Assembly (NCBI GenBank): GCA_024036415.1
Contig: JAMWET010002889.1
Location: 62,001 to 126,000 of the forward strand
Origin: Prochilodus magdalenae
Taxonomy: Eukaryota > Chordata > Actinopteri > Characiformes > Prochilodontidae
Reading direction: 5' to 3'
DNA length: 64,000 nucleotides
Shown: positions 34,644 to 46,304 of the stretch, in pieces
Layout: each line of letters opens with the position of its first letter
Numbering within the stretch: position 1 is the stretch's first letter
Made by a program: the position numbers and the translations under genes
The notes under the pieces: generated by a model
Told to the model about the DNA's origin: nothing
Seen by the model: only the letters and a program-made list of their open reading frames with translations
Database searches by the model: none

Positions 34644-34972
34644 GTTTAGTTACATACAATGAGCCGTTAAATCGCTCTTCTCCTCACAGTGGGCGTCACA
34701 GTGGGAGAATATACTGACAAGTAAGTTTAAAAATGGCGTCTCCTCTTCTCCTCACAGTGCTGTGTAGTTGGGAGAGATACTGACAATTCATTAATTGCTT
34801 GTGTTATATCCAGACACACATCTCAAACATACGTCCAGGGCTTTATTTATCACCCAACATAAGTTGTGGGGGAAGAAACAACTTCTCTTAGCTCAGCTGA
34901 AGGCGACAGACACAGAGACGGCTTCTTCTTTCTGTCTAACTCCACTGTACAATTCAATCGCACAAGTAACAG

Positions 34973-34985
34973 TGCCCCCTAGTGG
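34973..34985 (-). promoter_or_regulatory. CTCF-like core motif, minus strand
   Basis: TGCCCCCTAGTGG reads CCACTAGGGGGCA on the minus strand, an exact match to CCASYAGRKGGCR. It lies 260 bp before the MHC-2 alpha1 exon, facing the two + strand sites at 2110 and 22443. Confidence 0.45.
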
Positions 34986-35244
34986 CTGAACTCTGCATAT
35001 CCAATATGAAAACATTGAGTTCTACTATACTACAGTGCTGCACATTTGCCACTCTCATTTTGTACACAGATAGAATACGAGAGAAGGAGGCCATACATTC
35101 CCAGTCAAATGGCAGAGCGTGTTCAGTCCTATTGTTTTTCCCTGTTAACACAACGCAGAGGGTGTCGGGGTGCAGTCTCACACACTCATGCCCAACTCTA
35201 CTACACCTACAGTTTAAAGGGAGTCTGTTTATTTCTCCTTCTAG

Positions 35245-35505
35245 TCTCCCACTCTCTACAGTACTTCTACACTGCAGTTACACCAGGATTAAACTTCCCA
35301 GAGTTCACTGCTGTCGGTCTGGTGGATGGAGAGCAGTTTATGTACTATGACAGTAACACCAGGAAGGTGATTCCCAAAACCGAGTGGATGGAGAAGACTG
35401 TGGGTGAAGATTACTGGAATGATGGGACACAGACTTTGCAGGGAACTCAGGAGGTCTACAAAGTTAATGTGGCTACTATAATGCAGCGCTTCAATCAGAC
35501 TACAG
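35245..35505 (+). CDS. MHC-2 exon 2, alpha1 domain
   Basis: A 261-nt exon between cttctag and gtggg. It encodes TEWMEKTVGEDYWN and IMQRFNQTTG, with Y7, Y59, R84 and the NQT glycosylation site. Confidence 0.94.
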
Positions 35506-38500
35506 GTGGGTATAAACACGCTCAGCTTTAAACACTGATCACCGGATCTACATGAACACCTTTCTTTCATCTGTTTCTGAGACACATGTTCTGAAAGCTA
35601 TGAATAAGAAATTTCATAACTACACACAGATTTAGATTCAGGCTGCCGAAGCACAATCAAACACTTCAGCATCATAGGAAACATCTCAATGAATTTGCAT
35701 GTACAGGCAGCTGAACACGCATACAGTGAATTATACTGTACAGCACACAGTGTGCTTCAATTGCATAACAGCTCGCGTGTGTGTATATATATAATGCTCT
35801 GGACAGATTCATTTTTATTTTACATTTATTTAAGCTAGATTTATTATACACAGTGCTGTAATGACTCGTATCTCTGTTCTGAGGTTGATGAAATGTAAAC
35901 CTGTGGATGAATACATTTCAGTTACTACTTTTGATGATGAAGACTAAATATCTGGTAAGGATGATGATAATTTTAAGTTAATAATTAAAAAGTATGTAAT
36001 GTAAGGACGTTATACTGAATATGTTTCTCAATCTAGCATTTCCTAAGTGCTAATAATTAATACAAAATACTGATCATATAATGGGTCGGGCGTATGAGCA
36101 GTGCATCTCTAGAGTAAAAAATGAAACCTTCATTAGAGTTTAACATGAAAAAGGTTGATGGTTGCTACTTAGTTTTATTCCAGAAACTAAAGAAATTTGA
36201 CATTTTCATACTGTGTGTACATTAAAATCTATATTAATGCTCCTGTAGCAGACAGTAGTGGAGGTGGTGTCACAGAAAGACATCTCTAACAGCAGCTCTG
36301 GTAAATGCTAATACAGTTATAGCAGCAGAGGACTGGCATATAGGTCCACATGAATACTGAATCAGGCATATAACTAAACACTGTACTACAGTATGGAGCA
36401 TCTACACAAGCCACTGAACACCATACTACAGTATGGAGAATCTGTACTTCATACTGTAGTAGTAAGACCCTGAATCATGCACTGATTGAGTTCAAGTGTA
36501 GTGTACCCTGTATGTGAAGTATAGAATGGTGCAGCCAATAATGAACAGAGACCTGAACTGACCTCACTGTGTGTGTGTGTGTGTGTCTGCAGGAATTCAC
36601 ACATTGCAGAGAATGTACGGCTGTGAGCTCAATGGGGATGGAACTCCGACAGGACACAGGCAGTACGGTTATGATGGAGAAGACTTCCTCAGTCTGGATC
36701 TGAACACTCTCACCTGGACTGCAGCTAACGCTAAGGCTGTTATAACCAAACAGAAGTGGGAGCGCCAAGGTGAAGTTGCTATCGGGAAGGCCTACCTGGA
36801 GAATGAATGTATCGACTGGTTAGAGAAGTATGTGGGATACGGTAGATCCACTCTGGAGAGGAAAGGTACAGTGATCTGATCTGTTACTGGAACTGCAGCT
36901 CTGGTTAAATGAACCTAAATTCATAGCAACGATTTAAGCCAGTGGAATTGCAGTGTCATGCCGACATTAAGCTTATAAACTTATAATAATAAACAATGTA
37001 ACCTGTAATGTAGTACACTTCCTAAGATATGTTTTATAGAAGCTTAACGTTACTGTTATATAAGATCTAACATAAGCTGGATGAACAAAGCACCCCAAAA
37101 CTCTGCATGTTACCAGAACTGTACTTCTGACTCAATCCACTCTAGATCTTATCATAGCAGACAAGCATATATAGAGTGACTGGTGAGGAGGATCTCAAAA
37201 CCAACCAGATACCTGCTAAATGTTGGTGGTTGGTGTGGCTCAGCAGATAACACCGCTACCCACCAGAGAGCCAACACCATGTGGGAAACAGGGCTTTAAA
37301 TCCCAGTCTAGATGCTGGGCTACACCAGTAAGAGTCCTTGGACAAGAGTCCTAACACTGCCCCAGCCTACCTGTAAAATGAATGACCTTGTAAGTCGCTC
37401 TGGAATGTAAATGTCATGCATATTGACCTTGGTGTGATCAGTAATGAGCTGTTTACAAAAAAAAATCTAAATATTAACTTAAGAAATGTATTTAAAGGTA
37501 CTAATTTGCCCCTATACAGCCGTACCTAAAACATCTTATAGCCCCACCTAAAGAATCATAGAACTGAAAATGTATCACTTCAGTTTTATTATCTGTGTAT
37601 GTGCTCCATGTTTATGATAGTATCTAATATAATGCATGTTTAATTGTTTGTAAAGTACTGAATGGCTTTGTATCTTCTCATATTATGGACATTCTGTATC
37701 CAGAATGGTTCAACATCTTCAACGCTGCAAAAGGAAAACTGAACTTTCTTAATTCCATTTTTTTTCTCTCTCTCCCCCCCCAGTTCCTCCTCAGGTCTCT
37801 CTGTTCCAGAAGGACACTTCTTCTCCAGTGGTGTGTCATGCTACAGGGTTCTACCCCAAACCAGTGATGATCTCCTGGAAGAAGAATGGAGAGGATCTGA
37901 ATGAAGGTGTGGAGCTCAGAGAGACGCTACCCAACCAGGATAGGACCTTCCAGAGGAGGAGTGTTCTGACCGTCTCACCTGAGGAGCTGGACAGGAACAA
38001 GAAGTACACATGTGTGCTTCAGCATTGTGGTTTGCAGAAGGAGATGGTGTTACAGGTGTCTGATCGTAGAGTCCTGACAGGTAGGATTTCCCCCCCCCCC
38101 CCCATGTAGGAAATGAAACTGTACATTAATGTCAACATTTTATTTCTCTCTGTCACATTATATATATATAATTTTTATTTTGTGAAATAATAGATCCTGG
38201 TGTCATGTGTGTTTCAGGTGGAGGGTCAGTTGGCATGACTGTTGGGGCAGTTGTGGCTGGTCTCCTGCTTGCCCTCATTGTCTGTATGGGATTGTTCTTG
38301 TGGAAGAAGCAGAGGATGAAGGAGAAGATGAAGTCTGGTAGGTACAGAGAGATGTACATTTTAAACTAGATTTCTCTCATCTCTCCTACACACAGTTCTC
38401 CATACCACATCTCTTACACACATTCATAAGACCACAGTGTTTATTCAGTAATATGGATATTGTACGTTATTATAGAGGGTGTTCTCCGTATAAACTGAGA

Positions 38501-38780
38501 AGATGAAAAGATGACTTGGTAAAAGTCTGAACGTAGAATGTAGGCTGTTTTACGTACAATACATAATTCCATAATGTGGAGCTGTATGTAATGTACACAG
38601 TCAGGGGAGAATGATAATCACTCATCTCTCTTTCAGATTACAAACCTGTTCAGAGCAGCTCCGGTTCAGGTAACCCAGCCCTCCTGAAGTTTCTCTTCTA
38701 TAACAGTCAGAGTATATGATATGATCTCTCAGATTTAATTCTCATATATTTATTTGTTTTTAGGCCACAGTTCTGAATGA
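35245..38780 (+). CDS. MHC-2: MHC class I heavy chain, U-lineage-like, leader not found
   Basis: Six exons: 35245-35505, 36593-36865, 37784-38080, 38218-38337, 38637-38669, 38764-38780, all phase 1, about 333 mature residues, open throughout. Alpha1 begins SHSLQYFYTAV. Alpha2 has MYGCEL and NECIDWL, with T143, K146, W147, Y159, W167 and Y171 equivalents, so the peptide-anchoring set is fuller than in MHC-1. Alpha3 has VVCHATGFYP and YTCVLQH plus an odd extra Cys (HCGLQ). The helix exon is longer, with a basic KKQRMKEKMK end. The first codon joins to TC instead of GC, so mature residue 1 is not Gly. No convincing signal-peptide exon is seen, leaving it uncertain whether the gene is expressed, uses a new leader, or lost its 5' end. 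A SINE sits in the alpha2-alpha3 intron. It is the cassette B partner of IgV-2. Confidence 0.88.
36593..36865 (+). CDS. MHC-2 exon 3, alpha2 domain
   Basis: A 273-nt exon. It encodes HTLQRMYGCELNGDG, YGYDGEDFLSLDLNT, AVITKQKWERQG and AYLENECIDWLEKYVGYGR. The acceptor follows a (GT)n tract. Confidence 0.95.
37224..37416 (+). mobile_element. tRNA-derived SINE, degraded
   Basis: A-box-like 'tggtgtggctcagcag' near 37229, degenerate B box 'ggctttaaatccc' near 37290, then the tail 'cttgtaagtcgctctgga'. The same family as the SINE at 51941, but the B box has lost ggttcgaa. Lies in the MHC-2 alpha2-alpha3 intron. Confidence 0.8.
37784..38080 (+). CDS. MHC-2 exon 4, alpha3 Ig domain
   Basis: A 297-nt C1-set exon. 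It encodes PPQVSLFQKDTSSPVVCHAT, WKKNGEDLNEGVELRETLP and KKYTCVLQHCGLQ. One codon longer than MHC-1, with an unpaired Cys near the domain end. Confidence 0.95.
38218..38337 (+). CDS. MHC-2 exon 5, transmembrane segment
   Basis: A 120-nt exon, 18 nt longer than in the sister genes. The extra codons give an extended basic cytoplasmic start (WKKQRMKEKMKS). Exons 6 and 7 add a short tail ending GHSSE. Confidence 0.9.
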
Positions 38781-41640
38781 AGCTCATCGAAGATGAATTA
38801 AACCTGACTGTGGGATCAGTATTACACGGTTCTTTATGAACTATGCACTTTCTGGAACCAGGTTTAATCCTAGGCACTGAGGCTGAACTGAGAGATTAGA
38901 CATCTGGATTTTTCTTGGATCCCATTGCTGGCTTTATGGCCTGCTGTATTTCTGTTCCAGATGGTTTTGTTTCTCAGAAGTGTCTACAGGGGGACACTAG
39001 TGAGGATACAGCAGAGAGTAAAAATAAAAGCCATGGATATATTTTATTAAACACTTCACATGTTAATGAGATATTTATTTATTAATGTGCCAATAACAGT
39101 CATGTGAATAAGCTGAGCAAGCTTGTCCCCAGAGTTCTCCACCAAGGAATGTTCTGTTTGTTGTAGAGTGACTGTGAGAGACACTGTAGAAATACAAGTG
39201 TCATCAAATACAGTGTTAGCAGATAAAGATAAAGCCAAAGCACTTCCAAAGTCTGTATCCTGAGATTACTCAGCTGTGAGCGTGCGCCGTGGTTATGACT
39301 TGATACAGATCAAAGCTTAACTGCCCATTGTTACGTTTCTAATCATTTCCTACATCCCAATAAATGCAGTATTTTTATTTGTTTTGAATAAAAAGTCCAG
39401 AAAGCACCAGGACAGAAATGATGGGTTGTGGCCTGTGTGAAGAAACGCTGTGTTCAGATTAAAGTTAGTTTCTAATGTGTCGGTGTTCTTATCTGGCTTG
39501 CTCTCCTGTTGTTCAGTCAGCATCATTGTACCACTGGGAAAAGCCCAATCCACCCGGTTCCACTCAGTCAGACAACTGTACCACCACTGTAACCTCCTAT
39601 GATAATAATGAGCCACTACATTAAACAAGTGTTATTAAACAGGTATGTACGTGTGAGTTTGTGAGATTGCATACACATACATCATTATATATACATATAT
39701 GTATGAACACACACACACACACACACACAGGTCAGTTTGGTCGGTATGATGAATAAGCTCTTAACAAATTAACTTAGCTAGAGAGCAGTACAAGCCTCCA
39801 GACCCTCAAAGCCTCTCCTGGGGGTGGGAACTTTTTCACTGCTCACCACTTTACATTTCTAAATAAAAAAAAAATATAAAAATGTATTAATTAATTAAAT
39901 AATTAAGTGCTCCAGGAACAGAAATGAAAGTAAGACGAGTTGTACTGTTTGGGTTCTATTGGGTTCTAGTAACACTGTATTTAAAGCTGGTTTAAATGGT
40001 TCTAATGTGCCAGTTTGTCCAACTTGTTGTGAACTACTACAGTCATCCTTAATGGACCCCTCTGAAAAATCTTGGACAGCACTCAAACTTGAAACAACCC
40101 AATTTCAGTTAGATAATAAATGAAAATTATTAAAATGTAAATGAGATGAAATACAGCCTAAACAACTGGACATGTGTTATTATTTTAATTTAGCAGGTAG
40201 ATAAATCTTCGTATCATCACTGTACAAAGAATAATAAGTATTTCTAAAATGTTAACTTTACAGGACAGGACAAAAACCTGATTTAACTTCAGTGTAAGTC
40301 AATGGAGTTTTTACCAAGCAGTTTTGCGTTGTTTCTGTTGGTATATAGTCTGTAATGTTCTGGAGGTCAGTCTGTGCAGTTAGGCAGTCTGTGGTCAGCT
40401 TGTAGGAGACTGAACTGAGCATAAACTGCGTTACTGGTCAGATGCTTGTGGCAGATGAGCATGAGGTGTGGAGGAAGTGAGGTGTCTGTGTTCGTGTTCC
40501 TGATATAATGCCCAGTTTGTGTGGTTTAGTGGTTTTGTATATCAGTAAAATATCTCTTTACTGTAAAAGGTGACCTGTGTAATAGTAGGTTGCCAGATTG
40601 TGTCCATTCCAAGCTACAACAGCCATAATTGTCACGGTAAGGCACTGTGGAGAGGACAGTGCAGGGACACAGGGCTGGCTAAACGAGTCTGTATTTATGA
40701 TTTTCTTTTTGGATTATTGTTATGGATGAAGCTTTCTCTTCTTGATTTGAGCAGAGGTGGGGAATAAGCTTGATCACAGTAATGATCGAACCCCTGAGCG
40801 TAGTGTGAGAAACCTGTGCTCTACTGCGCCACCCGAGAGCACAGGTAACGAAGGGAACTACACCCTGACAACAAAGGATGCAAAATAAAAGGAAGGTCTT
40901 CAGAAAAATTAAAAAACAAAACAAGTCTCTTAGAATAAAATATTCTTTACCATCCTCCTTCACCACTCAAAATTTTATTTTTCAGTGCTGGATTTACTTT
41001 CTCCCAGCTCAGAAATTAATTCTCTCTTTTAGCCTGTCTGTCCGTCCGTCCGTCTGTCTCAACACTGGCCGACCTTTACGGTGCATTACCATTAGTTTTT
41101 TTTCCAAGTAGGTGCGTCTTCTATAGAGACGTGTTAAACAGTAAAGGTAAATACCTGTACTATAAGCTACACGCTATTAGCAGTGTTAGCGTAGCGTTTA
41201 GCTCTGTGTAGGTATTTAGTTCATCTGCTGGGGAGTCTAACAGACACCTGCTGCTTTTCGTTCACTTTCCTTTCTCTTTCTAGCAGGCTGCGTGTAAGGT
41301 GAGACTCAGCACAGAGTCATGTTTATGGTGAAGGGCGTGTCAGAGCATGAAAACAGCTCGGCCCTGAGGGCTTTTTCCAGAGTAGGATTTTCTGGTTAGC
41401 TTGCTGTACAGAACAGAGAAGAGCTGAAGGACAGTCCTATAGCATATCTTATGGTATACAGCTTACTGAGACGCCCTGCTCTGTGAAACAGGCCCCTGTT
41501 CACTGTAGAGCTGTTCTCACCTGGACTAATGTGAACTGATGTGCAGTTTGTACTGTTTTACTCAGTGTAAAGATCTATACATCCAAAGCACATGTGGAGT
41601 TCAGCAGTGCAGGGCAAAATTACATTAAGCACTGGAGTAA
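38781..41640. other. MHC-2 3' flank and intergenic DNA
   Basis: About 39075-39330 matches the MHC-1 3' flank (cassette end). A (CA)n run lies at 39708-39730. About 39930-39985 shares a block with 62285-62360, and 40440-40590 shares one with 63480-63630, showing dispersed repeats on either side of MHC-3. No gene. Confidence 0.55.
39023..39028 (+). terminator. Poly(A) signal of MHC-2
   Basis: AATAAA about 240 bases after the MHC-2 stop codon. Confidence 0.5.
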
Positions 41641-41966
41641 CAGTACTAAAGTATGTACCTTCAGATGTACTGAAGTATGGAGAGTAGCAGTACTAAAGTA
41701 TGTACCTCCAGATGTACTGAAGTATGGAGATTAGCAGTACTAAAGTATGTACCTTCAGATGTACTGAAGTATGGAGAGTACCTGTACTAAAGTATGTACC
41801 TTCAGATGTACTGAAGTATGGAGAGTACCTGTACTAAAGTATGGAGAGTAACAGTACTAAAGTATGTACCTTCAGATGTACTGAAGTATGGAGAGTACCT
41901 GTACTAAAGTATGGAGAGTAACAGTACTAAAGTATGTCCCTTCAGATGTACTGAAGTATGGAGAGT
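41641..41966. repeat. About 47-bp tandem repeat with half-units
   Basis: Repeats of 'agtactaaagtatgtacctt' plus 'cagatgtactgaagtatgga'. Some units are shortened. Confidence 0.92.
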
Positions 41967-42174
41967 AACAGGAGCATGGTTTATTAGGGCTCTAATGTCC
42001 TATTATCATTTCTGGAACAGGACTCTTCATCAGCTCAGTGTAGGTGAAGAGACTCTAGTGTCTCTCAGTCCACCAGTCTTTACTAGAAGCTCATTCATTA
42101 GTCTGACCCTGACATCTATTCACATCATTGAACACTGAAGGAGAACAGGTACTGTTAGCTAGAACCATGTGGCT

Positions 42175-42177
<3 letters not shown>

Positions 42178-42206
<29 letters not shown>
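42178..42206. repeat. Poly(A) run
   Basis: A run of A without a recognisable processed gene ahead of it. Confidence 0.9.
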
Positions 42207-42208
<2 letters not shown>

Positions 42209-43018
42209 ACACACTTCTGCAAACCAGTGAAGTTTGAGTTTAGGATTTATTTGGAACTTAGTCACAAGTTTAAGTTTAAGGTTCATAGATAAGTTTTCCT
42301 TTACTGTACTGCATCTGTAGGTCTCAGTTCATAAACAGATTTACTATAAAGGAAAGCAGTGTGTTTAAATTCAGTAAAAAGACAAACAGCAGCTGCATAG
42401 CCCGTCATCACGAGTACTAAAACAACAGGCCTGAAATGGAGGTGAGGAGAAGTGGTGGCAGTAAAGGTCATGAGTCATAGCACACAATCAGTGCTTTTGG
42501 GGAGCATGCTAGTACAGCATGGCACTGATGATCTAATCAGAGGATCCAACTAAAGCTATATCTTTTATTCAGCTTGAGGAGAAGCTGGCTCTCAAAGTCC
42601 CTTCTTGCTCTCCTGGGACGGAAAGGAAGTCCTCCAGCGCTGAAAAGACTGTGCTGGGAAGGACTTCAGGATTTCTCTCATCAACTGTGCAGGGAAGGTA
42701 ACCATCTGACTGCTTGATATGTGCCTGACAATGAATAGACTTCATGCTCACACTAGAACCATCAACTGACTTAAAGTCTCTTCCTCTAGGTGGTCCTTGA
42801 TGTAGTCCAGGCCTGAAATGGACATTTCCACTGATGCTAAGAATCCATTTAAATTCCACACAGTTTCACCAGACTGAAAAATGTAAAGAACAGTATTAAT
42901 CCAAGTACTTAAAATGGTGCATTTAAAATTAACCTAAAAAAACTAAATAAATAAAAAAATAAAAAAACTTTAAGTCCTGTCTTAGTCCCCCTATAGTAAT
43001 GAAGCTACTGGCTCTGCT

Positions 43019-43345
43019 GTGGATGAGGGCAGATGCTTACTAACAACTCTCTCCATACACTTAGACAGTTGTCATATACTACCCCCTGCTGGGCCTGCAT
43101 GGTACTGCACATGCCTTATGACAGCGTGCTGGCTCTGTAACTGGGAAGTGGGCCTAAGAGCAGAGAGGGCCAAAGTGTCACTCGCTACCAGAGAGGCCAA
43201 GCTTCCACAGTCTCCAAGAGTCTATGGACACTTCCAGAACACCACTGACACACAGCACATGTGGCAGGACATCCAGTGCGTCAGCAATACAGGGGAACAC
43301 CACCCTCCTGTGACAGCAATGCCTCACTCCCAGATGTACTGACTG
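43019..43345 (+). mobile_element. Possible non-LTR retrotransposon fragment
   Basis: An open stretch of 107 codons contains HFQNTTDTQHMWQDIQCVSN followed by a Pro-rich piece. This resembles the linker before the reverse transcriptase of some teleost LINEs (a 'MWxGIQ' theme). Only this motif supports it. Confidence 0.35.
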
Positions 43346-43669
43346 CTATGCCCGGCTTGAAACAGAAAGACCACCCAACGACCTGGACCACAGCTGACAT
43401 AAAGGGAACCTAGACTCAGCCCACCGAAAGCTACTAACACTGAACACCTTCCTCTGAAGTTTGTAAACACATATCAAACAAAGGAGACCCCTACAACGAC
43501 ATGCTCAAACAAAAGGGGGGTGTTTATAAAAGAACAGAAACAACCAGGGAAAGGTTTAACAGAAAGGGGATGTCTTTTCTTTCCTGTGGCTCTGTGTTTC
43601 TCAATAATAATAAATCGATATATACCACACATTGAAATATACTCTCTTTCATCTTTTATTGCATGCGCA

Positions 43670-43870
43670 GATCCCGACCTTCTCTCTTTGCTCTCTGTTC
43701 TCTCTCCTTTTTTCCCCCTCCCCTCCTTTCTCTCCCCTTTTCTTTTGTTTCCTCCCTTCCCCACCCCCCCTCTCCTCTTTTCTCTCTTTCTTTCTCTTTT
43801 TTTCGTTCTTCATCCTCTTTTCTCCTTCTCTCTTTTCTCTCTTTTCTCTCTTTACCATACCGTCTACCCC
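43670..43870. repeat. Pyrimidine-rich tract
   Basis: About 200 bp of almost pure C/T on the + strand. Several long open frames across it are composition artefacts. Confidence 0.9.
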
Positions 43871-43889
43871 TCTACAAAGGTGTAGCAGT

Positions 43890-44060
43890 GACGGCTGTTC
43901 GGTTGGGGTTTATATGGCCGGCACCTCAGGTGTAGCTTGTTGGGTGATCAACCCGGGGCATTCTGGGAGTTGGAGTTCCGGGCTGTAGTTCTCTCAGAAC
44001 GGCGCTGCCGCGGTCGCCCTCTGCTGGCAGTAGGCGGCACCGCCCGGACCCTTACAAAGA
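43890..44060. promoter_or_regulatory. CpG-rich island with ZNF143-like and CTCF-like motifs
   Basis: A CpG-dense stretch between two purine/pyrimidine tracts. On the minus strand, 43956-43977 reads AACTCCAACTCCCAGAATGC, close to the ZNF143 site. 44015-44027 reads CCAGCAGAGGGCG, an exact CTCF core match. Might be a promoter or insulator, or a fragment of a repeat carrying such motifs. No adjacent gene is visible. Confidence 0.4.
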
Positions 44061-44069
44061 AAAGTACAA

Positions 44070-44255
44070 TCATGATAAGAAGAAGAAGAAGAAGAAGAAG
44101 AAGACAAAGAAGAAGTAGTAGGAGAAATGTAGAACAAGAAGACGAAGAAGAAAAGTGGAGGAGGAGGATAAAAAGAAAACTAGAAGAAGAAAAGTAAAAT
44201 AATTAGAAGGAGAAGAAGGAGGAGGGACGAAGAAAAGTAGAAGGAGAAGAAGCCT
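44070..44255. repeat. Purine-rich GAA/AGG tract
   Basis: About 185 bp of almost pure A/G with (AGA)n cores on the + strand, the purine mirror of the tract at 43670-43870. Confidence 0.9.
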
Positions 44256-46300
44256 GCTGCTGTAGTCCTGCATATGCAGCATCAGTTTTACTGAAATGAT
44301 CCTAATGAACAATGAGTGTTCCTTCTACAGCGAAGGGGTCTGGAACACATCTTCTTTAACTCCTGGGGGTCCAGGAGGGTCGGTGTCCAGCACAGGTGGG
44401 CTATTCCACTGAATCATCACCAGCCCTTAGCCCTACTGTAAAACATACAGCACAGTAATACAATCCAGTAATAAGGCTGGTACAGTATGGGAAGTAAAAT
44501 GATTAACTATACATAAATAATACCATCAGCTATAGATAAATACATCTCACTAATTACCATGAGGCAGTCATTTATACAAAACATCCAGATACAAATATCA
44601 CTGTAGATGAAGCATCAATATGGAACTAAGGTCCCCCAGTGGACCCAAACGGGACTACAGAGTGTCTATCACTATACTGAACTGTAGAAGAATAAAGAGA
44701 GAGAATAACACATGAACTCCATCAAGGTCTGTTGGTTAATAAAGTTATAACCAGTTCATGTTTTTAAACCTGGATTTCTTTCATTTCTTCAGAGTGGATG
44801 AATATCCTCTACTGTATCAAACACAAACAGAGTCAGTGTGAAGCGTCTCCACTCAGCACAATCTACATCTGACCTCCACCGTTTATTTCACTTTCTACAC
44901 CAGTAAACAGCTCCAGCAGGCCCTGCTATACCGAATACACGTCAGTTCATTAAAACGGTACTACTTATAACACTCCCTAATAAACATTCAGCTCTGAATA
45001 CAAAGATTACAGCACAATACAATACGACCCTTCAGGATAAACACCCCCCGGATAAATACCCCGGATCATCCACTCAGCCTCCACTCTTCAGCTCAACTCA
45101 CCATGATCAACATGTTATTTCTCCTATTTGGAAATACAGGGTTCAGACCACACGGTCTGTCTGTTCATGTCTTTAAAATCGTGTGTCTCCACACTGTAAA
45201 ATACGTTTGGACATCTGGCCAAACAGTGGTGCTTTCGAGTTTGAATTCTCAGTCACCTTCATTTGTCTGTACATACCTCATCATCAAAGAAGTATGTGCA
45301 CACATAGATCCACCTAGATGGAATCAATCGAGAGGAGTGAAACTTGGTGTGTAGGTTTGACATCGTGAGACATGAAGGATTTTTTTGTAAATATATGCAA
45401 ATTCCAAATATGCTGCCTGCATGTTTAAATCATGTTCAAAGGATCATGTTTTACATCATCTTTCCTCAAACAGCACTTCATAATTTGGAAGTGAAATTGT
45501 ACACGGTTCTGTTGGACAAGGCTTAAGCTGTACAGGTGTGCTTTTGATCTTAATGAGTCACACCTTCTTCATTCTGGGCTGCAGGCCGGTCAGTCTAGCA
45601 CTGGAACTCTTCGATTACAGAGGCTTGGTCTAAAATATAGAGCACATACATCACACCAAGATGTGTATATATCCTTCATCTTTCATACTATGATGTATTT
45701 TCAGCAAAGTGGCTAACCTTGACCATCCTGGTTAGCCTGGTTAGCTCCTAAATGTGTTCCAGGCATCAATCAAATTTATTTACAGCACATAATGAAGTTT
45801 ATAACATTAAACCAACACTGTTTTAACACAGGTTTTTTTTCTGGAATAGTGTTTGTATGAAGCCATAGAGATAGATAGAGTTTTTAATAGTTGCAGTAAA
45901 TAAATATTTATTCATCTTAGCCAATTAATTTACACACAATAAACTACACACAGTTCCAAAACATATGGCATACTATTCATATAAAGTGGATTTTACATTC
46001 CATTCTGCTCTGGCAGACATTCTCCCTGCACTGTGACACAATGCAGCTTTCTAGATTGATGTTTTGTAGATGATTTTAATCAACAGTCAGAATGTACAGT
46101 ACAGCCGCTTTCCCCCCTACTGCCCAAAAATCTGATCTGCTCTGAGGCATCATGACTCTTATAGGACAGTCTTTACTGAGCGGGTCTCTCTGTGATTACT
46201 TTGTTTGCTGTTCTGGGACACTTTGATTGACAGTGGACAATCCTAGTAAGAGCCCAACACCTAGTAAGCAAGTGCTTATATATGAAAGCAGTGGAGGCTA
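44256..46300. other. Intergenic, nothing recognised
   Basis: No gene, transposon end or structured repeat was identified. Short ORFs here have no recognisable domain. Confidence 0.45.
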
Positions 46301-46304
46301 TTAG

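Noticed and set aside
34982..35531. Taking the frame open from 35046 as MHC-2 with an upstream in-exon start
   Set aside because: The part before 35245 has no signal-peptide character, and a good splice acceptor (cttctag) lies exactly at the conserved alpha1 start.
43520..44312. Ser/Phe/Leu-rich and Arg/Lys/Glu-rich frames
   Set aside because: Composition artefacts of the pyrimidine and purine tracts.
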